A stretch of 34,021 bases of DNA, taken from positions 1 through 34,021 of the forward strand of contig JAAYAT010000205.1 of NCBI GenBank assembly GCA_012719225.1. Reading direction: 5' to 3'. The notes below the pieces were generated by a model. The model saw only the letters and a list, made by a program, of their open reading frames with translations, did no database searches and was not told where the DNA came from. The stretch's first letter is position 1; each line of letters opens with the position of its first letter. The translations under genes and the position numbers were made by a program. This document shows, one piece after another, positions 1 to 7,731 of the stretch. The stretch comes from Verrucomicrobiaceae bacterium. Its GTDB lineage: Bacteria > Verrucomicrobiota > Verrucomicrobiia > Verrucomicrobiales > DEV007.

Positions 1-1
1 C

Positions 2-238
2 GATGCGATCCTCGTGACCTGCGCGCCCGACGCGATCCCCGCCGCCCTCGTCGACCAACTCCGCGAAGGCGGTCGCATGGTCATTCCGGTGGGCGCGGAG
101 AACGAAATACAGGAGCTCTATGTCCTGTGGAAAAAGGACGGGGAAATCGAACGTCGCGGGATCCTCCCGGTGCGTTTCGTCCCGATGACGGGCGCGGACC
201 GGACCGGCGTCAGCGGGAACTGGAACGAGCCCGGCTGA
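2..238 (+). CDS. pcm: Protein-L-isoaspartate O-methyltransferase, C-terminal fragment
   Basis: Only the last 78 residues lie in the window; the reading frame is open from base 2, so the 5' part is cut by the window edge. The fragment carries the C-terminal part of the class I methyltransferase fold ([13 protein letters not shown], then [12 protein letters not shown], then a strand ending RFVPMTG), which is very typical of Pcm. The family uses S-adenosylmethionine to methylate isoaspartyl residues in damaged proteins and so start their repair in the cytoplasm. The TGA stop lies 29 nt inside the 3' end of the convergent helicase gene, so the two mRNAs must overlap. The AdoMet motif itself is upstream and not visible. 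Confidence 0.85.
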   Translation, partial: DAILVTCAPDAIPAALVDQLREGGRMVIPVGAENEIQELYVLWKKDGEIERRGILPVRFVPMTGADRTGVSGNWNEPG

Positions 239-1562
239 AGCCGCGACTGTTGCCCGAACCGCTCCGGGCCGGACGATTGCCGCCGCCTCCGTTGCGGGAG
301 CGATTGCCGCCGTTTCCACCACCGCCGGAGCGAGATCTGCCGCCGCCGTTTCCGCCTCCGGAACGGCTCCGCCCACCGCTCCGTCCGCCCTTGCCGCGCG
401 AGGTGTTGCGGGCGTCTTCCCGGCCATCGATCTCGCAGAACTGAAACCCTTCGACGGGAGCGACGGGAATGCCGCGCTTCAGCAGCGTCTCGATGTCTTT
501 GAGGAGACCGCGCTCGTCCGCGCTGACGAGGGAACAGGCCGACCCCTCCTGCCCGGCGCGACCGGTCCGGCCGATGCGGTGGACGTAGTCCTCCGGGACA
601 TTGGGGAGTTCGTAGTTCACGACGTGGGGGAGCCGGCTGATGTCGATGCCCCGGGAGGCGACGTCGGTCGCGACGAGGACGCGGACACGGCCCGATTTGA
701 AATCATCGAGCGCCTTGGTCCTCGCGTTCTGGCTCTTGTTCCCGTGGATCGCGGTGGCGGTGATCCCGTCCGTTTCCAGATTGGCCGCGAGTCGGTTGGC
801 ACCGTGTTTGGTGCGGGTGAAAACGAGCACCTGGCTCCAGTCGTCCTCGCGGATCAGTTTGGAAAGGAGGGTGCGCTTTGCCGCCTTGGAGACGGGATGG
901 ACCACCTGGCTGACCTTTTCCGCGGCGGTGTTGCGGCGCGCCACTTCGACGAGGGCGGGCTGATGCAGGATGCCGTCGGCGAGGGCCTTGATCTCGGGCG
1001 AGTAGGTGGCCGAGAAGAGCAGGTTCTGACGACGCGCCGGGAGGAGTTTGAGCACCTTGCGGATGTCGTGGATGAAGCCCATGTCGAGCATGCGGTCGGC
1101 TTCGTCGAGGACGAAAATCTCGACTTGGGAGAGATCGAGGGTGCCCTGGCCGACATGGTCGAGGAGACGTCCCGGCGTGGCCACGAGGATGTCGATGCCG
1201 CGACGGAGCCGGTCGACCTGGGGGTTCATCCCGACTCCACCGAAAATCACTGTCGAGGTGAGGTGGAGACCTTTGCCATAGTCGGCGACACTGGCGCCGA
1301 CCTGGGCGGCGAGTTCCCGCGTCGGGGTGAGAACGAGGCCGCGCGGGCTTTTCGGACGGGAACGCCCCCGGGAGAGACGTTGCAGCATCGGCAGGGTGAA
1401 GGCGGCGGTTTTTCCCGTGCCCGTTTGCGAGCCGCCGAGGAGGTCGCGTCCTTCGAGGATCGTGGGGATGGCCTGCGCCTGGATCAGAGTGGGTTCGGTG
1501 TAGCCTTTGGCGGCGACGGCTTCGGAGAGTTCGGCGACGAGGCCGAGTTCGGTGAATGACAT
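210..1562 (-). CDS. rhlE: DEAD-box ATP-dependent RNA helicase, RhlE type, with Gly/Arg/Ser-rich tail
   Basis: A 450-residue protein with the complete DEAD-box set: Q motif near residues 20-33, motif I SQTGTGKT (45-52), PTREL (80-84), TPGR (129-132), DEAD (153-156), SAT (184-186) and [10 protein letters not shown] (328-337). Residues 1-372 form the two RecA-like domains. From about 385 to the end the sequence is a low-complexity tail of [11 protein letters not shown]-like repeats, as in many bacterial RhlE/CsdA-type helicases, where such basic tails bind RNA. The family unwinds RNA in ribosome assembly, mRNA decay and cold adaptation. The start MSFTELGL fits the family. It is transcribed away from the efflux operon, and its 5' leader lies in the palindrome-rich region at 1593-1808. 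RhlE versus another DEAD paralogue is an inference from overall shape. Confidence 0.95.
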   Translation of the reverse strand: MSFTELGLVAELSEAVAAKGYTEPTLIQAQAIPTILEGRDLLGGSQTGTGKTAAFTLPMLQRLSRGRSRPKSPRGLVLTPTRELAAQVGASVADYGKGLHLTSTVIFGGVGMNPQVDRLRRGIDILVATPGRLLDHVGQGTLDLSQVEIFVLDEADRMLDMGFIHDIRKVLKLLPARRQNLLFSATYSPEIKALADGILHQPALVEVARRNTAAEKVSQVVHPVSKAAKRTLLSKLIREDDWSQVLVFTRTKHGANRLAANLETDGITATAIHGNKSQNARTKALDDFKSGRVRVLVATDVASRGIDISRLPHVVNYELPNVPEDYVHRIGRTGRAGQEGSACSLVSADERGLLKDIETLLKRGIPVAPVEGFQFCEIDGREDARNTSRGKGGRSGGRSRSGGGNGGGRSRSGGGGNGGNRSRNGGGGNRPARSGSGNSRGFSRARSSSR

Positions 1563-1681
1563 GAGATAAGAGAGGTGGGTTGATAGTTGGTTGGATCGAA
1601 CGATCCGTGCGATCTACCCGGAACAATCCACCGCGCCGCCCTGGGATCAGGGGGAGAAAGGGAGGGAACAGGACATGCCGC

Positions 1682-1703
1682 TTGCAGGATTTCGATCCTG
1701 CAA
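1682..1703. other. Perfect 9-bp stem with TTCG tetraloop
   Basis: TTGCAGGAT, TTCG, ATCCTGCAA. Read as RNA on the + strand this is a UUCG-capped hairpin. No T-run follows on either strand, so it does not look like an intrinsic terminator. It sits 120 nt upstream of rhlE and about 250 nt upstream of the efflux operon, and could be an operator or part of a structured leader. Confidence 0.5.
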
Positions 1704-1936
1704 TATCACGGGCTGACACGTTGAAGGAACGTCATTCCCTTCTCCCGATCCATTCAGGTGAGCCGCAAACCGGCTGGCACCCGGGGAGACGACAACTATG
1801 CCGTCTCCTGACGAGGCGACACAACACCCGAACTCCATTCTTGTCAATCTTTTCCCGTATTCCTTTCTCTCGTTTGAAAACTGGCGCGACTAGGGCCTTT
1901 TGTTGTGCTTGCGAAAAAGGAAAGCGTGTCCGAAGA

Positions 1937-1942
1937 GGGAGG
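1937..1942 (+). promoter_or_regulatory. Ribosome binding site that sets the TolC-like start
   Basis: GGGAGG lies seven bases upstream of the ATG at 1950. It is the clearest Shine-Dalgarno in the window and favours that ATG over the in-frame GTG at 1905 used in the ORF track. Confidence 0.75.
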
Positions 1943-1949
1943 AAACACG

Positions 1950-3689
1950 ATGCGAAAAGACGATACGGCGGGCGTTTCCTCCCATGAACGATGTGGGGAG
2001 GAACGGAGGAAGAGGCGGGACGGACGAATCCCGGTCCTCCTGTCGGCCCTTGCCCTGGGCGCTCTCTCGTCCTGTTCCCCGCAGCTCTACGAGGCCCGCG
2101 CGGATCGTGAGGTCTATTCGGTGCTCACGGAGAAAACGCCGGGGGTGGACAATGTCGAACCCAACGACATCCACCTCACCGAGACGCCTCTGATCGATCT
2201 GGACAAGTTCAAGTCGACCGGTGGAAATGAGAATGATTTCCTCGGCGACTACGCCCGGCAAGAGCGCGGGGCGAAGCAATTGAGCTTGGACGACGCGGTC
2301 GGCACGGCGATCGTCCACGGGCGCTCCTACCTGAACGCCCGGGAACAGCTTTTCCTCTCCGCCCTGGATCTCACTCTGGCTCGGCACCGCCTCGCTCCCA
2401 TCTTCCGAACCGACGGGCAGGGAATCCGGGCGACCGACTCGCGTCAGGCCCAGCTCCAGGCGGGCATGACCGAACTGGTCTCGACCAACACCTTTTCCCA
2501 CACCCGCAGCACGGGGTTCAACTGGCTCTATAAAACCGGCGCGAGGATTTCGGCTGATTTCACCCAGGATTTCCTGCGCATCATGACGGGGAACCGGTCG
2601 CTCAACGAATCCGATGTCGCCGTCTCCGTGGTGCAGCCTCTCCTGCAGGGGGGCGGCACGGCCGTCACGCTGGAGGCGCTCACCCAGGAGGAGCGAAACC
2701 TCCTCTACGATTTGCGCGACTTCGCCGACTTCCGCCGGGGCTTCGTCGTGGAGATCGTGAGCGATTACTACGGCGTCCTCCGCGCCCGCGACCGGGTCTA
2801 CAACAACTACATCGCCTATCGCGGTTTCGTGAAAAACGTCGAGCGCGAAGACGCTCTCGCCGATGAGAACCGTCGCACCCAGAACCAGCTCGCCCGTCTC
2901 CGCCAGGCCATGTTGCAGTCCGAGAGCCGCTGGATCGACGCGATCCGCGTCTATCAATCCGCACTCGACGAGCTCAAGATCAAGATCGGGGTTCCCGTGG
3001 ACAGCAAAGTCGTCCTCGACGAGCGGGAACTCGACCGTCTCACCATCGAGGAGCCGCGGATCACCAAAGAGCAATCCATCGAGATCGCGATGGTCTCCCG
3101 TCCCGATCTGATCACCGCGAACGACCTCGTCGACGATGCCGTGCGCCAGATCAAGGTGGCGAAAAACGGGCTCCTTCCCGGGCTCGACCTCTCCCTCGAT
3201 TACAATTCCGTGAGCGATCCCGGGGACACCACTCCGGCGATCAACTGGGATCGGCGGCGCTGGTCGAGTTCGGTCGATCTGGATCTGCCGATCGATCGCA
3301 AGGCCGAGCGCAACATTTACCGGGCGACCCTCGTGCAATTGGATCGGGCCAAGCGCACCCGCGACCTCACCTACGATCGCGCCCGCCTCGAACTCTACGA
3401 CTCGTGGCGCACATTGGAGCAGGAGAAACGGAATTTCCGCATCGCCGAGGAAGGTGTCGCCCTCGCGGCGCGTCGTCTCGAAGAGCAGATTCTCCTCGCC
3501 GAACTCGGGCGCGGCGAAGCCCGGGACCTCGTCGATGCCCAGGAAGATCTCGTTGACGCCCAGAACCAGCGGACCGCCACCGTGGTGAACCATACCTTAG
3601 CGCGGTTGCGCCTTTGGAGGGACATGGGGATCCTGTATATTAACAATGACGGATCATGGGTCGAGAAGCTGGAACGAGAATCGCTCTGA
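1950..3689 (+). CDS. TolC-family outer-membrane efflux lipoprotein
   Basis: A 579-residue protein. The N-terminus is basic (RRKRRDGR), followed by a hydrophobic stretch LLSALALGAL and a lipobox ending at Cys42, so it is predicted to be a lipoprotein. The rest resembles the outer-membrane factor family: two long helical hairpin regions and repeat-like segments such as DDAVGTAIVHGRSYLNAREQ and DDAVRQIKVAKNGLLPGLDLSLDY. A C-terminal segment (LGRGEARDLVDAQEDLVDAQ) is a classic TolC helix. Family members trimerise as a channel through the outer membrane and periplasm. It is first in the efflux operon, and its end approaches or overlaps the adaptor gene depending on the latter's start. I start it at 1950 because of a strong Shine-Dalgarno. 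It is longer than E. coli TolC (about 490), and the substrate is unknown. Confidence 0.9.
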   Translation: MRKDDTAGVSSHERCGEERRKRRDGRIPVLLSALALGALSSCSPQLYEARADREVYSVLTEKTPGVDNVEPNDIHLTETPLIDLDKFKSTGGNENDFLGDYARQERGAKQLSLDDAVGTAIVHGRSYLNAREQLFLSALDLTLARHRLAPIFRTDGQGIRATDSRQAQLQAGMTELVSTNTFSHTRSTGFNWLYKTGARISADFTQDFLRIMTGNRSLNESDVAVSVVQPLLQGGGTAVTLEALTQEERNLLYDLRDFADFRRGFVVEIVSDYYGVLRARDRVYNNYIAYRGFVKNVEREDALADENRRTQNQLARLRQAMLQSESRWIDAIRVYQSALDELKIKIGVPVDSKVVLDERELDRLTIEEPRITKEQSIEIAMVSRPDLITANDLVDDAVRQIKVAKNGLLPGLDLSLDYNSVSDPGDTTPAINWDRRRWSSSVDLDLPIDRKAERNIYRATLVQLDRAKRTRDLTYDRARLELYDSWRTLEQEKRNFRIAEEGVALAARRLEEQILLAELGRGEARDLVDAQEDLVDAQNQRTATVVNHTLARLRLWRDMGILYINNDGSWVEKLERESL

Positions 3690-3723
3690 CCCGGTGGGAA
3701 TCACTCTGACCGATTATAGCGTT

Positions 3724-5565
3724 ATGAAAAAAAAGATCATAGCTGGAGCATCTGTGACGTTGGCGGTCGCGATTTTTCTGGGATGGAATGGTAAGGGGGA
3801 ATCCACCGAGGCGGACATGCCCGTGGCCGACGCCCAAAAAGGCGACCTCGTCATTGACGTGCTGGAGGGCGGCAACATCCAGGCCCTCAATTTCCTCGAA
3901 TTCCGGAACGAGGTGAAATTGTCCGGCGGGGTGAAAATCCTCGAAATCATCGACGAAGGCTACTACGTCAGCGAAGAAGACGTCGCGAAGGGCAAAGTGC
4001 TCGTGCGCCTCGACCAGTCCGAATTGGAGGAGGCCATCGTCGATCACGATGTCCAGTTCCAGCAGACCGAAGCGGCCTATGCCGAGGCCAAGCAGGGCAT
4101 CGAAATTCAGGAGAGCGAAGCGCTCAGCGACATCAAGTTGGAGCGTCAGAAACTCCGCTTCGCCTTGCTCGATTTTGAGAAGTTCGTCGGGGCCTCGGCC
4201 TCGCGATCCACCTTGAAAAAGCTCGGGTTGCCCTTCGACAACGACTCCCTCGCGGCCTATGAAAAAGAGGCGACCACCCTCATCGTCAATGCCTTCGATA
4301 CTCGGAAGCTGGCCGACGACGCCATCGACGAGACCGACGTGACCAGTTTCGCCCTCGAGACCGAGGGGAGCCTCGCCGCGAACGTGAACTTCGAATCGTT
4401 CCTCAAAGATGAACTCCTCGGGGACGGGGAAGCCGAGCAAACGATCCGCCGGATGCGGGACGAGGCCCTCGTGGCGTCGTCCGAACTCGCCGTGGTCGAG
4501 GAGTCGGTCGAGGGCGCCAAGCGCCTCCACGAGCGCGATTTCATCACCCGGCAAACCCTCGAAAATGAATTGGTGGGACTCGACAAAGCCCGCCTCGCCC
4601 TGCAGCGGTCCGAGACCGAACTGGAGCTTTTCCGCGACTACGAATTCCCCAAGGAAGCCGAAAAAATGCTCTCGGTCTACGAAGAGGCGCTCCTCTCCCT
4701 GATTCGTTCGAAGCGTGAAAAAATGGCCAAGATGTCGCAGGTCTACGCCAAATACCGCTCCGCGAAACGCCGCTACGAACTGGAGCTGAAAAAGCGCGAG
4801 AACCTCGAGGAACAGCTCGCGAGCTGCATCATCCGGGCGGAACTCCCCGGCCTCGTGGCCTACGGCGGTGCCAAGACCAACTACTACACCTCGCGTTTCT
4901 ACGAGGGGATCTCCTCGGGGGCGACCCTCAAGAACGGCCAGCCCATCATCACCATCCCCGACATGTCGAAGCTCGGGGTCGAAGTGAACATCCACGAGTC
5001 GCACATCAAGAAGATCGAGCTGGGGCAGAAGGTCTACATCACCGCTGAATCCGTGCCCGACAAAACCCTCATCGGACGCATCGCGAAAGTGGCGGTGCTG
5101 CCCGACTCCAACGCCTCCCGTTACAACCCGTCCCTCAAGGTCTACCCCGCCACCGTCGAGATCGAGGGCACCCACGAATTCCTCAAACCCGGGATGAGCG
5201 CCAAAGTCGAGATCATCGTCGACGAACTGGAGGACGTCACCTACGTCCCGGTGCAGGCCGTCTTCGTCGAGAACAGCGAGCATTTCGTTTTCCGCAAGAC
5301 GATGAATGGCTACGAGCGCCAGCCGGTCCAGATCGGGGCCTACAACAATGACTTCATCGAGCTGAAAGAGGGCATCGAGGAAGGAGACAAAGTCTTTCTG
5401 AAAATGCCCGACAGCTACGAGCCGCCCAAGGTGCAGAATCCGTCGCGCATCGCCCGGGGCGACGCGGAGCGCAAGATCGAGGAAGCGGAAAAGGAAAAAG
5501 CGGACAAGACCGCTTCGACGGTGGGTGAAACGGAGGTAACGGACCCGTCGGATGAGAAGGCCTGA
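3724..5565 (+). CDS. HlyD/MacA-like periplasmic adaptor with unusually long hairpin region
   Basis: A 613-residue membrane-fusion protein. Residues 1-21 (MKKKIIAGASVTLAVAIFLGW) form an N-terminal anchor. A lipoyl half-domain follows at about 37-95 (GDLVIDVLEGG to VLVRLDQSELEEA). A very long coiled-coil region spans roughly 95-365, with RDFITRQTLENE near residue 270 resembling a hairpin tip. The second lipoyl half and beta-barrel follow (IRAELPGLVAYGG, then LGVEVNIHESHIKKIELGQKV), with a membrane-proximal part and a charged tail. The ORF track starts at 3646, but that N-terminus is not signal-like, so I use ATG 3724; no Shine-Dalgarno supports either. At 613 residues it is far longer than MacA (about 370), with about 80 extra residues near 155-237. 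It would link the MacB-type pump to the TolC-like channel. Confidence 0.88.
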   Translation: MKKKIIAGASVTLAVAIFLGWNGKGESTEADMPVADAQKGDLVIDVLEGGNIQALNFLEFRNEVKLSGGVKILEIIDEGYYVSEEDVAKGKVLVRLDQSELEEAIVDHDVQFQQTEAAYAEAKQGIEIQESEALSDIKLERQKLRFALLDFEKFVGASASRSTLKKLGLPFDNDSLAAYEKEATTLIVNAFDTRKLADDAIDETDVTSFALETEGSLAANVNFESFLKDELLGDGEAEQTIRRMRDEALVASSELAVVEESVEGAKRLHERDFITRQTLENELVGLDKARLALQRSETELELFRDYEFPKEAEKMLSVYEEALLSLIRSKREKMAKMSQVYAKYRSAKRRYELELKKRENLEEQLASCIIRAELPGLVAYGGAKTNYYTSRFYEGISSGATLKNGQPIITIPDMSKLGVEVNIHESHIKKIELGQKVYITAESVPDKTLIGRIAKVAVLPDSNASRYNPSLKVYPATVEIEGTHEFLKPGMSAKVEIIVDELEDVTYVPVQAVFVENSEHFVFRKTMNGYERQPVQIGAYNNDFIELKEGIEEGDKVFLKMPDSYEPPKVQNPSRIARGDAERKIEEAEKEKADKTASTVGETEVTDPSDEKA

Positions 5566-5592
5566 TCTTCCTCCGGGCGGACTTCATTTTTC

Positions 5593-6309
5593 ATGCTGCG
5601 AGACGCTGTAGTCGAACCGGTCATCGAACTCAGGGGTGTCGAGAAACACTACCAGATGGGCGATACCCTGGTGAAAGCGCTGCACGGGATCGATCTCAAG
5701 ATCCTGCCGGGGGATTACATTTCCATCCTCGGACCCTCGGGGTGCGGCAAATCCACCATGCTCAATATCCTCGGCTGCCTCGACCAACCGACCTTGGGGC
5801 AGTATTTCCTGGGCGGGCAGGATGTCTCCGAACTCTCCGACGACGACCTCTCGCAGGTCCGCGGAAAGCGACTCGGGTTTATTTTCCAAAGCTACAACCT
5901 GATCCAGCAACTGACCGTGGTGGAGAACATCGAAGTGCCGCTCTACTACCAGGGAGTGTCCGAAAAAGACAGCCGCGAACTCGCGGTGGAGCTCGCCCAC
6001 AAGGTAGGCCTCGGCAAACGACTCGACCACCGGCCCACCGAACTCTCCGGCGGCCAGCAACAGCGCGTCGCGATCGCTCGCTCCCTCGCCAACGATCCCC
6101 CCGTGATCCTCGCCGACGAGGCGACCGGCAACCTCGATTCCAAGTCGGGCGGCGATATCCTTGAGATTTTCGACGAACTCAACGCCGACGGGAAAACGCT
6201 CATTCTCATCACCCACGACGAGGGCATGGCGATGCGGACCTCCCGCACGATCCGACTGAAGGATGGCGAGGTCGCCTACGACAGCTACACGGAGGGACAA
6301 CTCGTGTGA
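5593..6309 (+). CDS. ABC transporter ATP-binding protein, MacB/LolD type
   Basis: A 238-residue nucleotide-binding domain with Walker A GPSGCGKST (47-55), Q-loop FIFQSYNLIQQL, signature LSGGQQQR (about 151-158), Walker B VILADEAT and the switch histidine in LITHDEG. The LADEATGNLDS form and the preceding YNLIQQLTVVENIEVPLYY segment are characteristic of the LolD/MacB/FtsE group, whose permeases act by mechanotransmission rather than by moving substrate through the membrane. It lies 27 nt after the adaptor, and its stop overlaps the permease start by GTGA, implying co-translation. In E. coli MacB the ATPase and permease are fused; here they are separate genes. Confidence 0.95.
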   Translation: MLRDAVVEPVIELRGVEKHYQMGDTLVKALHGIDLKILPGDYISILGPSGCGKSTMLNILGCLDQPTLGQYFLGGQDVSELSDDDLSQVRGKRLGFIFQSYNLIQQLTVVENIEVPLYYQGVSEKDSRELAVELAHKVGLGKRLDHRPTELSGGQQQRVAIARSLANDPPVILADEATGNLDSKSGGDILEIFDELNADGKTLILITHDEGMAMRTSRTIRLKDGEVAYDSYTEGQLV

Positions 6310-7622
6310 ACGCCCTGACTCTCATCCGGGAATTTTCCCTCTTTCGGTTGAAGCAATCCGTCATCCTCGGCGTGAAAAGCCTCTGGATGCACAAGTTGCG
6401 TTCCATCCTGACCGCGATGGGTATCGTCTTCGGGGTCTGCTCGGTCATCGCGATGCTGGCGATCGGCGAAGGTGCCAGCTACGAGGCGCAGCAGCAGATC
6501 AAGGACCTCGGTAGCCAGAACATCATTCTCGAATCGGTCAAGCCGACCAGCAAGACCGCCGGGGGAGACCAACAGCGTTCCACCATTCTCGAATACGGTC
6601 TCACCTACAAGGACATCTCCCAGATCCGCGCCACCGTCCCCGGCGTGGAGGTGACGATTCCCTCGCGCGACGTCAAGGATTTCATCTGGAACGAGGAGCG
6701 CAACGTGGACGGAGCGGCCGTGGGCACCGTCCCCTGGTTCCCCGAAATGCGGAACCGCAAAGTCCTGGAGGGACGCTTCTTTTCCGAATTGGAAATGTCG
6801 ATGCGCGCCCCGGTCTGCGTGCTTTCCAAGAGCCTCGCGCGGGAACTGTTCCCCCTCAGCGAACCGATCGGCGACACCGTGCGGATCCACACCAGCTACC
6901 TTCGCGTCATCGGCGTGATCGACGACGACCCCGCCGTGGCGGCGGCGAACGAGGAGAGCGAAGGCTCCGGAGAAAAAGGCGACGGCATGGAAATGATGAT
7001 CCCCATCTCCACGCTGGAGGATCACTTCGGCGAAGTCCTCATCAAATACCGCTCCGGGAGTTTCGAAGCCGAAAAGGTCGAACTCCACGACGTCACCATT
7101 CGCATCGACGATCCCGACCGGGTCATGTCGGCCTCCCTCGCGATCCGCCACATCCTCGAACGCAATCACAAACAGGTCGACTACCGCATGACCGTGCCGC
7201 TCGACCTCCTCCGCCGCGCCGAGCGCACCAAGCAGATTTTCAACATCGTCCTCGGCTCCATCGCCGCGATCTCCCTCCTCGTCGGCGGGATCGGGATCAT
7301 GAACATCATGCTTGCGACGGTGACCGAGCGCACCCGCGAGATCGGGATCCGCCGCGCCCTCGGGGCGAAGAAAAAAGACATCGTGATCCAGTTCCTCATC
7401 GAGACGGTGATGCTCTCGGGAGCAGGAGGACTGATCGGCGTGGCCCTCGGACTCGCCATTCCCATCACCATCACCCACTTCGCCAACATGGTCACGATCA
7501 TCGAGTTCTGGGCTCCGGCCCTGGCCTTCACCATCTCGGTGGTGACCGGAGTGCTCTTCGGGATTTATCCCGCCTTCCGCGCCGCGGGAATGAATCCCGT
7601 CGAAGCCCTGCGCCACGAGTGA
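6306..7622 (+). CDS. MacB-type ABC transporter permease
   Basis: A 438-residue protein with the MacB_PCD plus FtsX layout. TM1 lies at about residues 34-55 (LRSILTAMGIVFGVCSVIAML, preceded by the usual amphipathic SLWMHKLRS helix). A periplasmic domain spans about 60-300. A C-terminal FtsX domain with three TM segments contains the family hallmarks GIGIMNIMLATVTERTREIG, RRALGAKK and GIYPAFRAAGMNPVEALRHE. It starts at a GTG that overlaps the ATPase stop. Together with the ATPase, adaptor and TolC-like protein it forms a complete type VII ABC (MacAB-TolC-like) exporter, which typically exports macrolides, peptides or lipids from the periplasm. Substrate is not predictable from the sequence. It is the last gene of the operon. 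Confidence 0.93.
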   Translation: MNALTLIREFSLFRLKQSVILGVKSLWMHKLRSILTAMGIVFGVCSVIAMLAIGEGASYEAQQQIKDLGSQNIILESVKPTSKTAGGDQQRSTILEYGLTYKDISQIRATVPGVEVTIPSRDVKDFIWNEERNVDGAAVGTVPWFPEMRNRKVLEGRFFSELEMSMRAPVCVLSKSLARELFPLSEPIGDTVRIHTSYLRVIGVIDDDPAVAAANEESEGSGEKGDGMEMMIPISTLEDHFGEVLIKYRSGSFEAEKVELHDVTIRIDDPDRVMSASLAIRHILERNHKQVDYRMTVPLDLLRRAERTKQIFNIVLGSIAAISLLVGGIGIMNIMLATVTERTREIGIRRALGAKKKDIVIQFLIETVMLSGAGGLIGVALGLAIPITITHFANMVTIIEFWAPALAFTISVVTGVLFGIYPAFRAAGMNPVEALRHE

Positions 7623-7704
7623 AACGCGACGGAATACGCCGCCGGAGGGAAGGCCATCCCGAACGCGCATCCGAGAATCGCGCCATTGAACCGCGGCGGA
7701 AATT

Positions 7705-7719
7705 GCGGCAGGCTGCCGC
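7705..7719. other. Short perfect inverted repeat after the efflux operon
   Basis: GCGGCAG-G-CTGCCGC lies between the permease stop and the next gene. There is no T-run, so a factor-independent terminator is doubtful. It sits only 13 nt before the ATG at 7732 and could affect translation of that gene. Confidence 0.3.
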
Positions 7720-7731
7720 CTCCCGCATTCT

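Larger units (their letters stand above)
1563..1949. other. Divergent intergenic region rich in short inverted repeats
   Basis: This 387-base gap separates rhlE (-) from the efflux operon (+) and must hold promoters for both, although I see no convincing -35/-10 pair. It contains GGATCG-AA-CGATCC at 1593-1606, CCCTG-GGAT-CAGGG at 1639-1652, a perfect 9-bp stem with TTCG loop at 1682-1703, ACGTT-N5-AACGT at 1718-1732, a GGTGAGCCG/CGGCTGGCACC stem-loop at 1757-1781 and GGAGACG-N10-CGTCTCC at 1785-1808. No known riboswitch consensus could be matched by eye. The last 140 bases before the operon are less structured. Confidence 0.6.

Noticed and set aside
579-1559. 326-residue + strand ORF antisense to rhlE
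   Set aside because: It is a shadow of the helicase in GC-rich DNA; composition is skewed and no family motif is seen, while rhlE is unmistakable.
1757-1808. Possible riboswitch aptamer in the efflux leader
   Set aside because: I compared it by eye with TPP, SAM, cobalamin, c-di-GMP, glycine, ZTP and fluoride consensus motifs on both strands and found no match; kept only as unassigned structure.
1841-1879. Promoter-like TTGTCA and TTGAAA hexamers before the efflux operon
   Set aside because: Neither has a plausible -10 at 16-18 bases.
1890-3593. 567-residue minus-strand ORF opposite the TolC-like gene, and similar long antisense ORFs at 3640-5283, 8197-9699, 11528-13549, 17259-18773, 18848-20293 and 20513-22141
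   Set aside because: All are Asp/Gly/Val/Arg-rich shadows of clear genes on the other strand, as expected from codon third-position GC bias.
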